Shown here piece after piece: positions 1 through 11,117 of a stretch of 64,000 nucleotides of DNA. The translations under genes and the position numbers were made by a program. Numbering within the stretch: position 1 is the first letter of the stretch; every line of letters begins with the position of its first letter. The notes beneath the pieces are model-generated. The model had not been told where the DNA came from. It was given only the letters and a program-made list of their open reading frames with translations, and did no database searches. This DNA is from Entoloma clypeatum (taxonomy: Eukaryota; Basidiomycota; Agaricomycetes; Agaricales; Entolomataceae): contig OY751489.1 in the NCBI GenBank assembly GCA_963565915.1, forward strand, positions 434,001 through 498,000, given 5' to 3'.

Positions 1-234
1 GGGGCCGTGGAGGAGGGAGGATTGGGAGGAGGGGTAAGGGGAGTGGAGGAGGGAGATGGGGGCGGTGGTGGAGAAGTGGGTGAGGAGGGTGAGAGGGGGT
101 GTGCAGGTGGAGAGGGCGTGGAGGAAGCGATGGGTCGAGGCGAGGAGCTGTGCGGAGGAGGGCCCGGTGGAGGGGGGAGGTGAGGAGGGGGAGGAGGGGG
201 AGGAGGAGGAGGAGGAGGTCGGTGGTGCTGCCAT
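1..234 (-). CDS. Partial protein, possibly SnoaL/NTF2-like (runs off left edge)
   Basis: An open frame begins with ATG at 234 and runs 78 codons to base 1 without a stop, so only the N-terminus is present. After a Ser/Pro-rich leader of about 28 residues the frame reads into normal-looking sequence with AQLLASTHRFLHAL and LLTHFSTTAPIS. The phrase 'shFStt.PiS' after a short helix resembles the start of small fungal SnoaL-like (NTF2-fold) proteins, but this is from memory of the family and is weak. The plus-strand open frame over the same bases is a purine-rich shadow. The gene points out of the window and shares the region 235-673 with the 3' end of the next minus-strand gene. Confidence 0.5.
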   Translation of the reverse strand, partial: MAAPPTSSSSSSPSSPSSPPPSTGPSSAQLLASTHRFLHALSTCTPPLTLLTHFSTTAPISLLHSPYPSSQSSLLHGP

Positions 235-673
235 CGTGCTGGTGTGTGGGGAGAAGGACTGTACGTGTCTATACTTATACTTTGTGACAATTTGGCGCGT
301 GTCACATGTACATGTACCTTTTTTTTTCATGCGGGGTCGGGCAGAAGTGGTAAATGGGGATAGGAGTGATATCTCCGTTTGTTCGCCAGTCTGCAGGAAA
401 GATCCCCGATGGTTCGGCGACACCGGCGAGGGTCCTTTACGTCCGCCTCAGTGCTCAAGGCGTTGCGGGCTGCGGGCCCGCGTTCAAGCCCGAAGCACTC
501 GGGGTGCGTGGTTCGTACCCGTAGTTATAGGGAGTGAGAGAGAGCAGGGTCAAAAAGAAGAGATGCAGAACGTGAGCAGTCCGCAGACTAACACCATGCG
601 GAAGAGATATTATCGGGGTACAAATCAACAAATGTTCCATTTCCCGACTGAGAGCCACATGCCAGTGAGGTAG
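235..673. other. Intergenic, no gene seen
   Basis: It holds the 5' flank of the left-edge gene (an AT-rich stretch with tatacttatact near 262-282) and the 3' flank of the reductase-like gene. I see no convincing ORF, RNA or repeat. Confidence 0.5.
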
Positions 674-1744
674 CTACAGCAGAAACGGCACAACGATCTT
701 CCTCTCCTGCGGGTAGCTGCCCTTGAACTTCATCTTGTACCACCGGTGTCCGCGGTACGCTCGTGGAAACATCAGCAGAACCTCCAAGATGAGGAAAATA
801 TACGGAGGGGTGAGGTTCGGTGCGAAAAGGTGCGCCGGGTCGGAGAGGGTCCTCCAGGACAGGAGCTTCCATGAGAGTGAGGAGACCGTCGTGAGTGGAA
901 AGGGAGCGGCGGCAAGGGCGAATCCGAACCATTCTATCCATTCGCAAAGGTAGTTGGGGTAGGAGACGTACTCGTAGAGCCATCCTTGTGGGATCGCATA
1001 GTATTCTTGCTGCACGCGTTTGGGCCTCGTATTTCCGTCGTTGGTGGCTTTGCCCTTGCCCTTGCTCTTTGCCTTGCGCCGGATGTCGAGGAGGATCTCG
1101 TCGTGCCAGATGTTGCCTGCGAAGCCGAGGGCCCAGAGGGCGAGACCGAGGTAGAAGGATGGGCGGGAGAAGGCGTGGGGGCCGAGGTAGATGCGGGCGA
1201 TGGGGGAGGAGAGGTAGGAGCCCATGAGAGAGCCATTGATGAAGTTGAAGATGATGGCGGCGAGGGGCACGGCGATGTGGGATTTGGACCGGGAGGGCGT
1301 GCGTAAAGGGGAAAGGATGGCGCGGTTGGTGTAGTGGATGAGAAAGAGTAGGGCGAGAATAGCCTGGGGCGAGGTGAGGGGTGGGAGAGGGGGGGAGTAG
1401 TAGGAAAGCGGAGATTTGAAGAAGGTGTAGAGGAAGAAGAGGGGCGAGACGATTTCCATTATTATCCATGATTTGATCCCTGAAAGGTGCGGATGAGCAT
1501 GAGGCTGCGTCGAGGAGTCGGGTAAACGATCTCACCGTCAACGAGGAAGATGCTGTCCTCCGAGGGGGAGAAGCGCCCAAAAGGGGCGTCGATGAGAAAG
1601 GTAGCGGGACAAATCACGAGAGAGGCAATCGTGAACCATTTTCGAGCGCCTGAGAAGAGGTCATGTCAGTACAGCGTCGACGTGGCAGACAGGTCGGTTA
1701 CCATTGTAGACTTGGACTGGAACTGGCTGAGAGAATATGGTCAT
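674..1744 (-). CDS. 3-oxo-5-alpha-steroid 4-dehydrogenase-like membrane reductase
   Basis: Three exons are inferred: 1744-1702, 1649-1536 and 1479-674, with GT-AG introns of 52 and 56 nt. They sum to 963 nt, giving 320 aa. The start is ATG at 1744, in frame through both junctions. Exon 2 encodes the family motif FLIDAPFGRFS and exon 3 starts GIKSWIIMEIVSPLFF. The C-terminal domain holds YVSYPNYLCEWIEWFGFAL and ends AYRGHRWYKMKFKGSYP..RKIVVPFLL, the conserved C-terminus of the SRD5A (steroid 5-alpha-reductase) family, which uses NADPH to reduce the delta-4 bond of a 3-oxo steroid. Several hydrophobic segments fit an ER multi-pass protein. The fungal substrate is unknown. The related enoyl-CoA reductase TSC13 is the main alternative, but the motifs fit SRD5A better. 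A head-to-head neighbour starts at 2,024. Confidence 0.85.
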
Positions 1745-2023
1745 TGGCCTAGTAAGTGTAATAAGAGAAATGTACAATTTCCTACTTTGTTGAATGCACG
1801 CACACAACACACGGTTTTCAGGGTTTCAAGGTGCGACTCGGAGAGATGAAAGAATTAATTACTTATTAATAAATTAATAATACCTAACTAAGCAGTTATC
1901 CAAAATTAACTCCCCAAAAATTGGTTGGTTCTTTCCCTTCATCGCCGCTCTCGACGAGCAGCGTCTTTTATGAATGCTCGTCGCCGTTGACCACGACACC
2001 GACGAACATTCTTACACTATTCA
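1745..2023. promoter_or_regulatory. Divergent promoter region
   Basis: This 279-bp gap separates the reductase-like gene (-) from the serine-rich gene (+). It has a strongly AT-rich core at about 1851-1890 (repeated attaa/ttaat) in otherwise GC-rich flanks, as expected of a shared nucleosome-poor promoter. No specific factor site was recognised. Confidence 0.4.
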
Positions 2024-5000
2024 ATGCCCCCACGCCCCACGCCCGTCTCCAGGCCCAAATACAACAATAATCGCATTTCTGCCGTCTATATCGGCCCCAA
2101 CCCCGCCCTCGCCGCCGCTCACTTTACATCCTCCTCCCCACTCGCATATACGAGCCCACCCATCGACGGGGGCTCTATCCCTGACCTCCCAGAGCCCCCC
2201 AGCCCCGGCGGGAGCGACACCGGCTCGGGACTGCCCTCACCCCCCGCCACAAACTCAACTGGCAGCGCCGACGACACGCAGATACTTGACATTCCAGAGA
2301 GGTCCCTTTCTTTTACCAGCAGCAGCGGAAGCAGCACCAATATCGGGGGCGGCCCTTTCAGCCCAAACGACCTCGCTGCCTCGGGTTCGGGGCTGAGCAG
2401 TATGCGCAGGGCGTCCACCGGAACCAGAAGTTTGCACCGCAGCTCGAGCAGCATCAGCAGCCTCGCCAGCACCTCCTCTCGGTCTGGCAGGTTCGATGAA
2501 GCCCCGTCGAGAGATCTGGACCACGTTCATCACAACGGCCAACCGGACCATTCAAACCATGAAGAGGAGGAAGGCGACGATACAGCTCGGTTCGACCTTC
2601 GTCGCTCGATTGCTGTCACCACTGGTGAAGCCCTGCAGCGCGCAAAAAGCCTGACGCAGCGGAATCGCATCGTACGAACCATTTACTTCTTCCTTTCATC
2701 ATTTTATCAATTGTTCTAACGCATATACATCCCCCCAGACCCTCGACAAGCTCGCCTCCATACCCCGCGCAGGATCCCCCAAATCGTCAGCACCCACATC
2801 GTCTCGTTCCCCGGCACCATCTCACACTTTGCTCCCCGAATCATCAACGTCAAAATCAAGCACCTCCCGCCTGTCCGGCCCACGTGGCCTCACCAGCAGT
2901 GGCACCACCCGTTCCGCCCGTTCCACGCCTTCCACACGCCCCGTCCCCCTCCCTTCAACTCGCGACCCAGACCCCTTCCCAGACCCGGATCTGGACCCCG
3001 TATACCGCTCAGGCTCCGAAACAGAAAGAGAATCGACCTCGTCGTCGTATCATGGATCCAATTACCAGCGCCCGTCAAGCTCGGCGTCGTATACCCGCCC
3101 CACGGCTCCTGCGAGCACGCCCCCACCGTCGATCCGGAGGAGGGTGCCGAGCGCGCCGACGTCGCCGTCGCCGCTCAACGCACTCACGGCGGCGAACACG
3201 AGCAGGAATGCGGGTGGAGGGGGGAGGGGTGAGGGGTATGAGGACAGCGATGTGACGCAGACGTCGACGTCGACGGGATCTGGATCTGCGTCTGGATCGG
3301 GGACGGGGTCGAGCAGCTCGAGGGTGCGGAAGAGGGTGTCGCTGGCTTTGGCGACGCCGTCGAGGTTGGGGTTTATGAGTGTTGAACCTGGGCGTGATGA
3401 TGATGCTGGTGGTGGTGGTCACGCCGGTACTGATGCTGCGGAATTAGGAGAGGGAGGGAGGAGGGCGAGGTCTAGTTTGTCGTTTTCGTCACCTGCGGAG
3501 GAGAGAAGGCGAGAAAGGGTTTGGGAGAGGGGGAGAGAGAAGGGGGAGTCGGTGACGCAGTCGGCGCTGGCGGCTGTTGCCTCCTCGAGGAGAGGGCTGG
3601 CGAATGGGGGTGGGACCCCGTATACACCCGAAGGTGGGGGGTCTGGGGGGAGGAGAAGGGGGGCCTTGCCAGCTGAGTTTGTACGAGGGAGAGAAGGGGA
3701 TGTAAGTTCCAGCTCTTCTTTGGGGGGTCTTGCAACGTTCTTATGTTCTTTTTTTCATGTGCAGACTTCAACCGATCAATCACTATCACCGGTGACGCCG
3801 TACCGACCCAGCAGCATCGTGTTCACGTCGTCTAACTCCTCGTCTGCTTCTGGGTCTACAGCTGTATCCTCGCACTCTTCCGCTGCTGTCTCGCATGCGT
3901 CCTCGCGGGCTGGGTCTTCGCTCGGGCATGCGACGCGCACGAGCACTATCCGGCGCGAGTCGAGGCATAAATGGCCTTCGGAGGATCTCACCGCTGGGTC
4001 GTCGTATGCTGCGGTGAGGAGGAGGAATAACGGGGAGGGCGGCGAGTTGTCTCATTCGGGTGATGTGCGGTATGCGGAGCCGCCTCATTCTGCTGATAGA
4101 CGGACGTATGGAGGAGACCCACCTCATTCTGCTGACCGGCGGACGTATGCGGACCCGCCACAAACACATTCTGCGGAAAGGCGTGCGTATGGAGACCCGC
4201 CTCATTCGGCGGACCCGACGCGGGTGAGGCGCACGAGCACGCTGGCGCCTGGGGAGCCGGGGATGGGGATGGCGGAGTATAGGGAGAGGAGGCAGAGCAT
4301 GCGTGGGGGGAGTGCGGAGAGTGCGCTTATGTTGTCCCCGGGAAGGAGGAGTCTTGTTGGGGAGGGGTTTAGAGCGGCGGGGCTGAGCAGTGTGGGGAGG
4401 GCGCAGGGCGGGGGGCGGTATAGTTTGGGTGAGGGAGAGGTGGGAGGTGGAAGGGTGTTTAAGCGGCCGGGGGTGACTGCGGGTGAATGGGAGTCGGAGG
4501 GGGATGGGGAGGGTGAGAGCGGGTTTGTTCCTGGTGGGAATGGGGAAGGGGGCCCGAGGAGGGTGAGGGCTAGCACGCTCCGTGCGAGGGTTGGGGAGGG
4601 TCCGAGGGCTGCGACGTCGATGGCGGAGTACCGGTACATTGATGCGGAGGAGGGAGGGAGGGAGCAGGGGCTCCTCAGGAGCACGAGGAGTGCGTACCCT
4701 CTGAGTCCGCGGCGGAGGGATAGGGATGTAGAGAGAGATGTGTCGTTGACGAGGAGGGAGGCGCTGGAGGCGGACCGGTCTGCGTCGTCGTTGAGTCGGT
4801 ATGGCGCGCTGCGGTCGCATGTGATGCGGGACCAGCAGTCGCTTGACAGGTTTGCGAGCCCGTTCGGGACGGGAAGAAGGAATCATTCTGGGGGGTCGTC
4901 GTCGTCTGTGGCTGGGGGGGCTACGCAGGGGATGCAGCAGCAGCAGCAGCAGCAACAGCAGCAACAGCAACAACAACAGCACCAGCACCAACAGCAGCAA

Positions 5001-6617
5001 CAGCAACAGCAGCGGGAGCAGGACCATGTGCGGCTGTCCCGAGACCAGGATCATGTGCGGTTGCTGGCGGAAAGCCTGACGATGTTTGAGGGGCAGATGA
5101 CGCGTCTTGGTGGTGTAGGGGAGCTGGCGAAGAGTGCGCAGATGATTGTGCAGGCGACGGAGAGGTTGAATGATATGTTGAAGGGTGGGGCGACGCGTGC
5201 GGTTGAAGAGCAGGTGAACGCAGAGGTGGATGACCCTCATGGGCGCGGTGCGGAGATGGCGGAGCTGTGGGGGCGGGTGGGGGTGGATTATAGGGATGGG
5301 TGGAGGGTCAACGATGACCTTATCCGGGGGTTGACCGCGTTCTTGCTAGGTATCAGCAAGACTGTTAGGGATCTGGCTGCTGGTGGGAACGGGGATGTGC
5401 AACATGGGAGGAGCGTCAGTTTGGATGAGGAAGGGTTGGGAGGGGGGAGGAAGCGGGTCACGATGAGTCCGGATGTTTTTGTGGGGGCACCTGGGCCTGG
5501 GAGCTCTGCTGGGAGTGGGAGTGGGAGGAGGAGTGTGGAGTCTAGGAGGAGCTGGGAGCCGAGGGAGAGCTTGAGGGAGGATCTGTCGCGAAGGATCTCG
5601 GCGCGGGCAGAGAGTGCATTGGGGCATGCGAGGCCGCCGTCTTCTGTCGCTCGAGAGAGGGAGAGGGTGGATGGGAAATATGATACTTCGCCGTCTGCGG
5701 ATGCATTGTCGCGTGGTTCGGGCAGTACAGGGTCGTCGCAGCCGCGGAGGCTGTTCAGTCCGAGGGAGCAGCGGGAAATGGCAACTCCGTTGCACGGGAA
5801 TGGGATGCGGACGATCCATTCCCAAGAACCGTTGGAAGAGTTTGAACCGTCGCCGAGTCCTGCTCCACGTATCCAGGGTCAAATGCAGTCGTCGGATCGG
5901 AATCAGCCGCTTCCTGCTCTGACCATCCCAAGGCCCCTTCCTGCGCTACCCTCGGAAGGCTTTTTGCGTCGTAATCAAAGTTTGAAGGAGAAGGGCGTTG
6001 CTTCGACTCCACCGGGGACGATCAGAGAGGGCGATCGGCGCAAGGCTTCCGTTACTTCCATCCAAACCATTCGCGGCGGCAACAACAACAACTCAAACTT
6101 CCCTGCTTCGTTGACGACACCCAGCAGTGCCACTATAGCGCTGACTCCTCACACGGTTTCGACCATGCTTGCAGATGAAAGGGGTGCACCGTTGTCTCCT
6201 CTGCAACGAACGGAGTCCCAGCGGTCTACGCGGCCCGAAGCCGTGACGTTCTCGCGCTCGTCGACGGTGTCAGTTTCTGCGCTGAATGGCTTGCAGGCGA
6301 AGGACGACCGAAGACGGACGGAGTCGAATGCGAGCTCCGGCGCTGAGCCGAGCACGAGTCTTCGGGCGAAGCGGGTCATGAGCGGCTCGGAGACGGAGCG
6401 GGATACGCGGAGGAAGACGGTGGGTGCGAGGGCCGGGAGGGCGTCGATGGACGGAGAAGTCTCGGGGAATGTGACGAGCCCGCGCTTCTTGTCGTCGACG
6501 GTGAATGCTGCTGATCGGAGTGCGGCTCTTGCGGCGCGGTCTATCCCTCCTCCGATGAATACTGCGCGGAGAGAGCGGAGGAGGACGGTCACGGATATTT
6601 GGCCGAAGGATTCGTGA
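2024..6617 (+). CDS. Serine-rich low-complexity protein with polyQ tract (unknown function)
   Basis: Three exons are inferred: 2024-2671, 2739-3701 and 3765-6617, with introns of 67 nt (gtacg...cccag) and 63 nt (gtaag...tgcag). The second intron is a multiple of three and open, so the frame also reads through it. The spliced product is 1,487 aa. It is dominated by Ser, Gly and Arg, as expected for a mostly disordered protein. About residue 927 starts a Gln/His tract of roughly 30 residues. It is followed by a more ordered stretch (AESLTMFEGQMTRLGG...ATERLNDMLK) that could form helices or a coiled coil. An imperfect repeat DPPHSADRRTYG occurs four times near 4,070-4,225. Many RxxS-type sites suggest a phosphorylated scaffold, but that is inference. 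I do not recognise a catalytic domain. Confidence 0.75.
4075..4225 (+). repeat. In-frame tandem repeat (PPHSADRRTYGD units)
   Basis: Four imperfect units of about 33-40 bp encode variants of PPHSADRRTYGGD (PPHSADRRTYG, PPHSADRRTYA, THSAERRAYG, PPHSADPTRV). They lie inside the serine-rich gene and keep frame. Confidence 0.7.
4933..5013 (+). repeat. CAG/CAA polyglutamine tract
   Basis: A run of cag and caa codons, broken by three cac (His) codons, encodes about 27 residues that are almost all Gln. Mixing CAG with CAA usually limits repeat expansion. Confidence 0.9.
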
Positions 6618-7958
6618 GGGGGGGTTGGTTGGTTCCTTGGTGGCGATGCTGCTTCTGTTTGGTTTCTTTTGTTGATATGGGTGAGTGGGTTGTGGGTCAG
6701 TTTGGCGATATGCTAATTTTTTCTTTGTGAACTATCAGGTTCGTTCTTGTTGTTCATTTGTGCATAAATTTTGTGTGGCCCGTTATGGGCTTCGACTGTC
6801 CTTACAAAGTTTTTTTTTCTTTCTTGTCATTTTGTGGGCTGCTTTTCAGCAGTTCGTTGTAATTATCATCTCCTGTTTCTCTCCTACTTTGTCGTCTTAT
6901 TAGAACTTTCCTTTCAGGCTTTTTGCGCACTTCCGGTCTCTCGTGATTTCTTCTTTTTTGTCTGTTTCTCTTTATGACTCGATGATTCCCGATTGGCTTG
7001 ATGCACGAACCTTTGATACTTGTTCTTGATGTTACATTACTTTGAATGTAGCAGTAAAAAGAGTACTACGAATAATGGCATGATCTTGCACGCAATTACG
7101 GGGGGGGGGGGGGGGGGGGACCGACTACAAAGTTGAACGGGGTGGGGATGACAAATGCCACTACATATTGCCGGGAGACGTTGAGCTCTTTTTGTGAAGC
7201 CAGAAGGAAGAATCACGTTGAGTCGTGCGGCTACATTTCAAGTCGAGAACATTCAAAGGTGCACTGCTTTCAAAAATTAATCACCAATCGATCACTGACC
7301 ACCACCATGCCAGTGATACATCTTGATGGCTGAGACCCCAACCTCCACTCTCATGCCTCTTTTTTTGTGCCAGAGGTCTTCAATGTTCTAGTGCCTTGGG
7401 AGAGTCGGGAGCTGTGAGAAAGGGTGCATACTTATTCTCACGCCGTTACCCGTACTCCAGGCCCTTTGGGCTCTGGATCCTCAAGAATCTGCGTGGACAC
7501 GATCGGGGTTTCATTTTTCCTACGCGTTCTTCAATTCCCTCACTTCAGTTTCCGTTCCTTCGCTGCCTTTGGCGATTGCTTACATATGTATTTGCAACAG
7601 GTTTCAAGACAAAGATGTCGCCGCATCTTCCTACTGAATCAAGCCCGTCGGTGTATACGTCAACTCTGGAATTCGATGTCATGTGCTTTCCTCACAGATT
7701 GGTGGACATGGACGTCCCCAAAACTCATTCCCGCATCCACGGTCGCGGTTAGCTGATTCTCAATGTTCTTACTGACGTGAACGGGGTTATCCAAGGAGCC
7801 TGCTACTCAACCCGAATGTCGGAGACGACGCCGCCCAATCGCATTCCTTGGCACCAAGGTCGGAATCGTTATAACATCCCTTCCGGCTTCGTTTGACAAT
7901 AAAAGCCCTACGGCCTGATAAGGTTGGTTCACTACCCTCAATTCCCAGAATCACCACG
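6618..7958. other. Intergenic with poly-G run
   Basis: It contains the 3' flank of the serine-rich gene (T-rich to about 6,990), a run of 20 G at 7100-7119, and the 5' flank of pectinesterase 1 with an AT-rich caataaaag near 7,896-7,904. Short overlapping ORFs at 7,396-7,756 show no recognisable motif and are not annotated. Confidence 0.5.
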
Positions 7959-9263
7959 ATGTGCAAAAGTCTGGTCTTGATGTCGCTCGCGCTGTCTTCC
8001 CTTCACGCAGTTCTTGCAACATGGCGTACTGCTCCTCCTACTGGTGCGTGGGTTGTTCGCGCGAACACAACGAACGCGAGAGAGTATCGAACCGTCTCGG
8101 CCGCTGTGGCAGCGTTGCCGAATGACACCTCCTGGAAATCTATTTTTATTTATCCTGGAACCTACAACGAGCATGTGCATATTCGTCGGAAGGGACCGAT
8201 CACTGTGAGTCGATATGTTTATGCTTGATTAATGGATTTATGATGTGCGAATCGAGATCTATGGATACACAGTTCATACAGAAACTTACCTCTACAATCA
8301 AGTGACCATTCAAGCGAGTGCTTCCAAGAGCACAGCCGGGTCCGACGATGCCAGCGGCACGATTCGCATCCATCAGGACAACTTCCAGATGTATAACGTG
8401 AACGTTAGGAACAACTTTGGCTTACGGAACGGTGCCGGCGGCCAAAACCAAGCAATCTCCTTCGGCGAGTACGGAAACAAAGTTGGGTTGTACGCATGTG
8501 GCTTCTTTGGCTACCAGGATACACTGTACGCGCAAAAGGGTACTCAAGTCTATCTCAAAAACTATATCGAGGTGCATGTCCATCAAGCAAGCTTTCACAG
8601 ATGCTCATTTCCTGGTAGGGCGCTGTCGATTTCATATTTGGAACCACAGGATCTGCATATTTCAGAGGCAATACGCTGGCAGTCAATGGCCCAGGAGCCA
8701 TTACGGCTAGCGGACGTCGATTCAACAATTCTGGCAGCTGTAAATAACTAGCTTCGTTGCCAGTTGTTTGCAATCACAGCGGGACTGAGTATAAACGTTG
8801 CAGATGTGTTTGAATCGAATACAATAGTTCTCGCACAGGACGCCGCACCCGGAACCGCTGGCAAAATCTTCCTGGGACGACCGTGGGGAGGTACGCTCAA
8901 CGTCCTTTCACGACACGGCGCAAAGGGCGCTGACTCGCCATTTTTTTCTACATAGCTTTTGCCAAGTAGGGTTTAAATGATATCTCAACCCCGATCCGTC
9001 TCATTCCTTCTAGAGTCATCTTCAAGGATACCGTCGCAAATGTCGCTTTGAACAAAGGCATCTGGTCGATCTGGCAGGCGGGACAGCCTCACATCAGCAA
9101 CGTATTCTTGGCCGAGTATAACAGCACCGGAGTCGGTTTCAACGGCGCTGTTAGACCCGGATTCGCAACCATTTTGACTGCCGTTCAGGCCAAAGCTTAC
9201 AGCATTTCTAGCACTGTAGGAAGCGACTATGCGAGGTGGGTGGACACGTCGTATTTGGTGTGA
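7959..9263 (+). CDS. Pectin methylesterase 1 (CE8)
   Basis: Six exons are inferred: 7959-8204, 8257-8571, 8619-8739, 8804-8890, 8956-8965 and 9014-9263, with introns of 47-65 nt. The coding sum is 1,029 nt, giving 342 aa. The N-terminus MCKSLVLMSLALSSLHAVLA is a signal peptide, so the enzyme is secreted. CE8 hallmarks are in order: the G.YQDTLY loop (catalytic Asp), GAVDFIFG (second catalytic Asp) and LGRPWG (Arg/Trp of the active site). The enzyme removes methyl esters from pectin homogalacturonan, opening it to lyases and polygalacturonases. Exon 5 is only 10 nt (ctttgccaa preceded by t). It is required to join LGRPWG to VIFKDTVANVALNKG in frame, and it is also present in paralogue 2. The C-terminal part ends GSDYARWVDTSYLV, the usual fungal PME end. 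Confidence 0.93.
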
Positions 9264-11117
9264 AGGTGCATGTCGGATGTTCTCATCAACGCTGTGATGG
9301 CTTTTGACGAGCTTTGACTCGGAATCGGGGCGGCCTTCAAAAAATGTCGTCTGCTCATATACTTATCCGCAGCGCCGTACATACTATGCCCCTCCTCCAA
9401 GGCCTCAGTATCGAGCTATTGACACAGACATGGACCTTCTCCCTTGTCAGTATACTGAGAGATACTTAGAAGATAAAGAGGGAGTTGACTGGTCTAAAAA
9501 TAGAATTCTACTTGATCAAAAACAACCCGAGTCCAATTTATCACTTCACTTCATCTTTGCGTCTTCCTGCCAGTGTTAATGCAATTCTACGACTGTGACT
9601 CGCTATCCCTCATCTCCTTCAGCTCATATCTCGCTCAGCATTGGTGCTCGTCGTCTCGAGTCGGATTCTCGACCTGTGGTCTTTTCGTGGTCTTCATTGA
9701 TCAACTCTAGAGGCTACTGGCAGCAGAGTGCAGGGGGGGGGACCAGAAATGGTGGCTCAAGAGCCCGTAGACGTGACGATTCACCTAGGGAACTGAGAAG
9801 GGTTTCAACTTGGATCCTAGTTTGAAGAAGAGGGACGGTGACTGAGTCCAAACTCAAGTGGCTGGACAGCTCATTTTCTACGTCCTTTACTCTCCACGAC
9901 CTCTTTCTTCATGTCCATCACATCCTCCAAACACCGGCCATCCTCAGCCCTTGCGATGGGCTCTAGGATTCATACCATATGATGGTGACGGGGTGGCGGC
10001 CATCTGGCAAGTTGGAAGCTGACAACTGCGAATGCGCGGCCCGGGATTCCCCAATTATCATTCTCAGCTTGTCTATGCATCCTCTCTCGTTCTGCGCCGT
10101 GTACTGCCCTGAAATCTTCCTCGGGATTTGCTTCTGGCACACTGTTCAACTCCCTCTTTGGCTTTTCTTCCCCCCATCACAACGAACCGTGTGATGCAAC
10201 GGCGTCACACCACGAAACGGGAGAACTCTGAGTGATTGTTGTGATGAACTCTTCTTTCAAGTCACAAACCTGCAGGACTTTCGATAGAATTTGGGTTCCC
10301 GAGTTTCCCGTCGAGTTTCACAACTTGGGCAGGCCCCAGGGTACAAGGAGCGACACAAGCTTCGTCATGGATACCTGCGAGACATATTGGTCGCTGGTTC
10401 CTCGCCATCTCCCAGCCGAGAATGGCCCTACATGAACCGGTGGATGGGGGTTGGGTTCAGTGCCTCGCCCAGGGGGAAAGGTCCGTGTGCGTTATCGAAA
10501 CCAGAGATTTGCGGTGAGCTGATCGATCTCGGGTGCCCTCGTAAAGCTCATTACGAAGTTACGGACTCGGATCTGGCTACGTATGCAACATTGGTGCATC
10601 AAGTTGACCACGACGGTCGCGACCCCGCGGAAAATAGCATCGTAATACCTTTCTTTCTCGCCGCAGAGCTTCAGCCTGCTTCTAAAGCACTGTTCAACAG
10701 ATGACAATGCGTGCTTGCATTGCATGTCCCTCGACCCCAGCTTAATCCGTCCCTAGTCATCGGTCAAGCGTTCTCTGGTCACGATTATGGCAGCCGTCGC
10801 TTTTCTTTGCGTCATTCGCGGTCTGCATGACCGATTCTCTCCAGATCTTCCCAAATCTTCAACAGTGTACTCGCTGGTGGCTGATTGCTTTAGCATCGCT
10901 TTCAATACTATTCTTTCCATACCCCGCTGGAACTTGAACTGGAGTCGCGGCCAGGGATGGGCGTATAATGTTCTGACTGGGTAGTTGCCCTGCCAACGGC
11001 CCGCGTTCGTGATATCGTGCGCAATCTTGATTGCATAATGTGGAAGCTCAACCCGCTGTCTAGGAGATATAAGAAGAGCTCGAGGATGCGCCCTCGGACA
11101 TAGACTCAGAGACATAT
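9264..11117. other. Intergenic between the pectinesterase paralogues
   Basis: About 1.85 kb lies between the two PME genes. Several short ORFs exist (for example 10,291-10,704), but none carries a domain I recognise, and codon usage gives no support. A possible TATA-like gagatataag lies at 11,065-11,074, about 45 bp upstream of the next ATG. Confidence 0.5.

Noticed and set aside
56..673. 205-codon plus-strand ORF at the window start
   Set aside because: Low-complexity Gly/Glu/Arg translation of a purine-rich strand. The minus strand gives a better-looking partial gene.
588..1580. 330-codon minus-strand frame overlapping the reductase gene
   Set aside because: A different frame from the one giving SRD5A motifs. 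It reads through an intron and ends in 3' flank.
3786..5240. 484-codon open frame on the minus strand inside the serine-rich gene
   Set aside because: It is the antisense of a GC-rich, repeat-rich coding exon, is Arg/Pro/Leu-biased, and has no motif. The plus strand has consistent introns and frame.
10291..10704. 137-codon ORF between the pectinesterases
   Set aside because: No recognisable domain, no plausible introns or promoter, and length within chance for this base composition.
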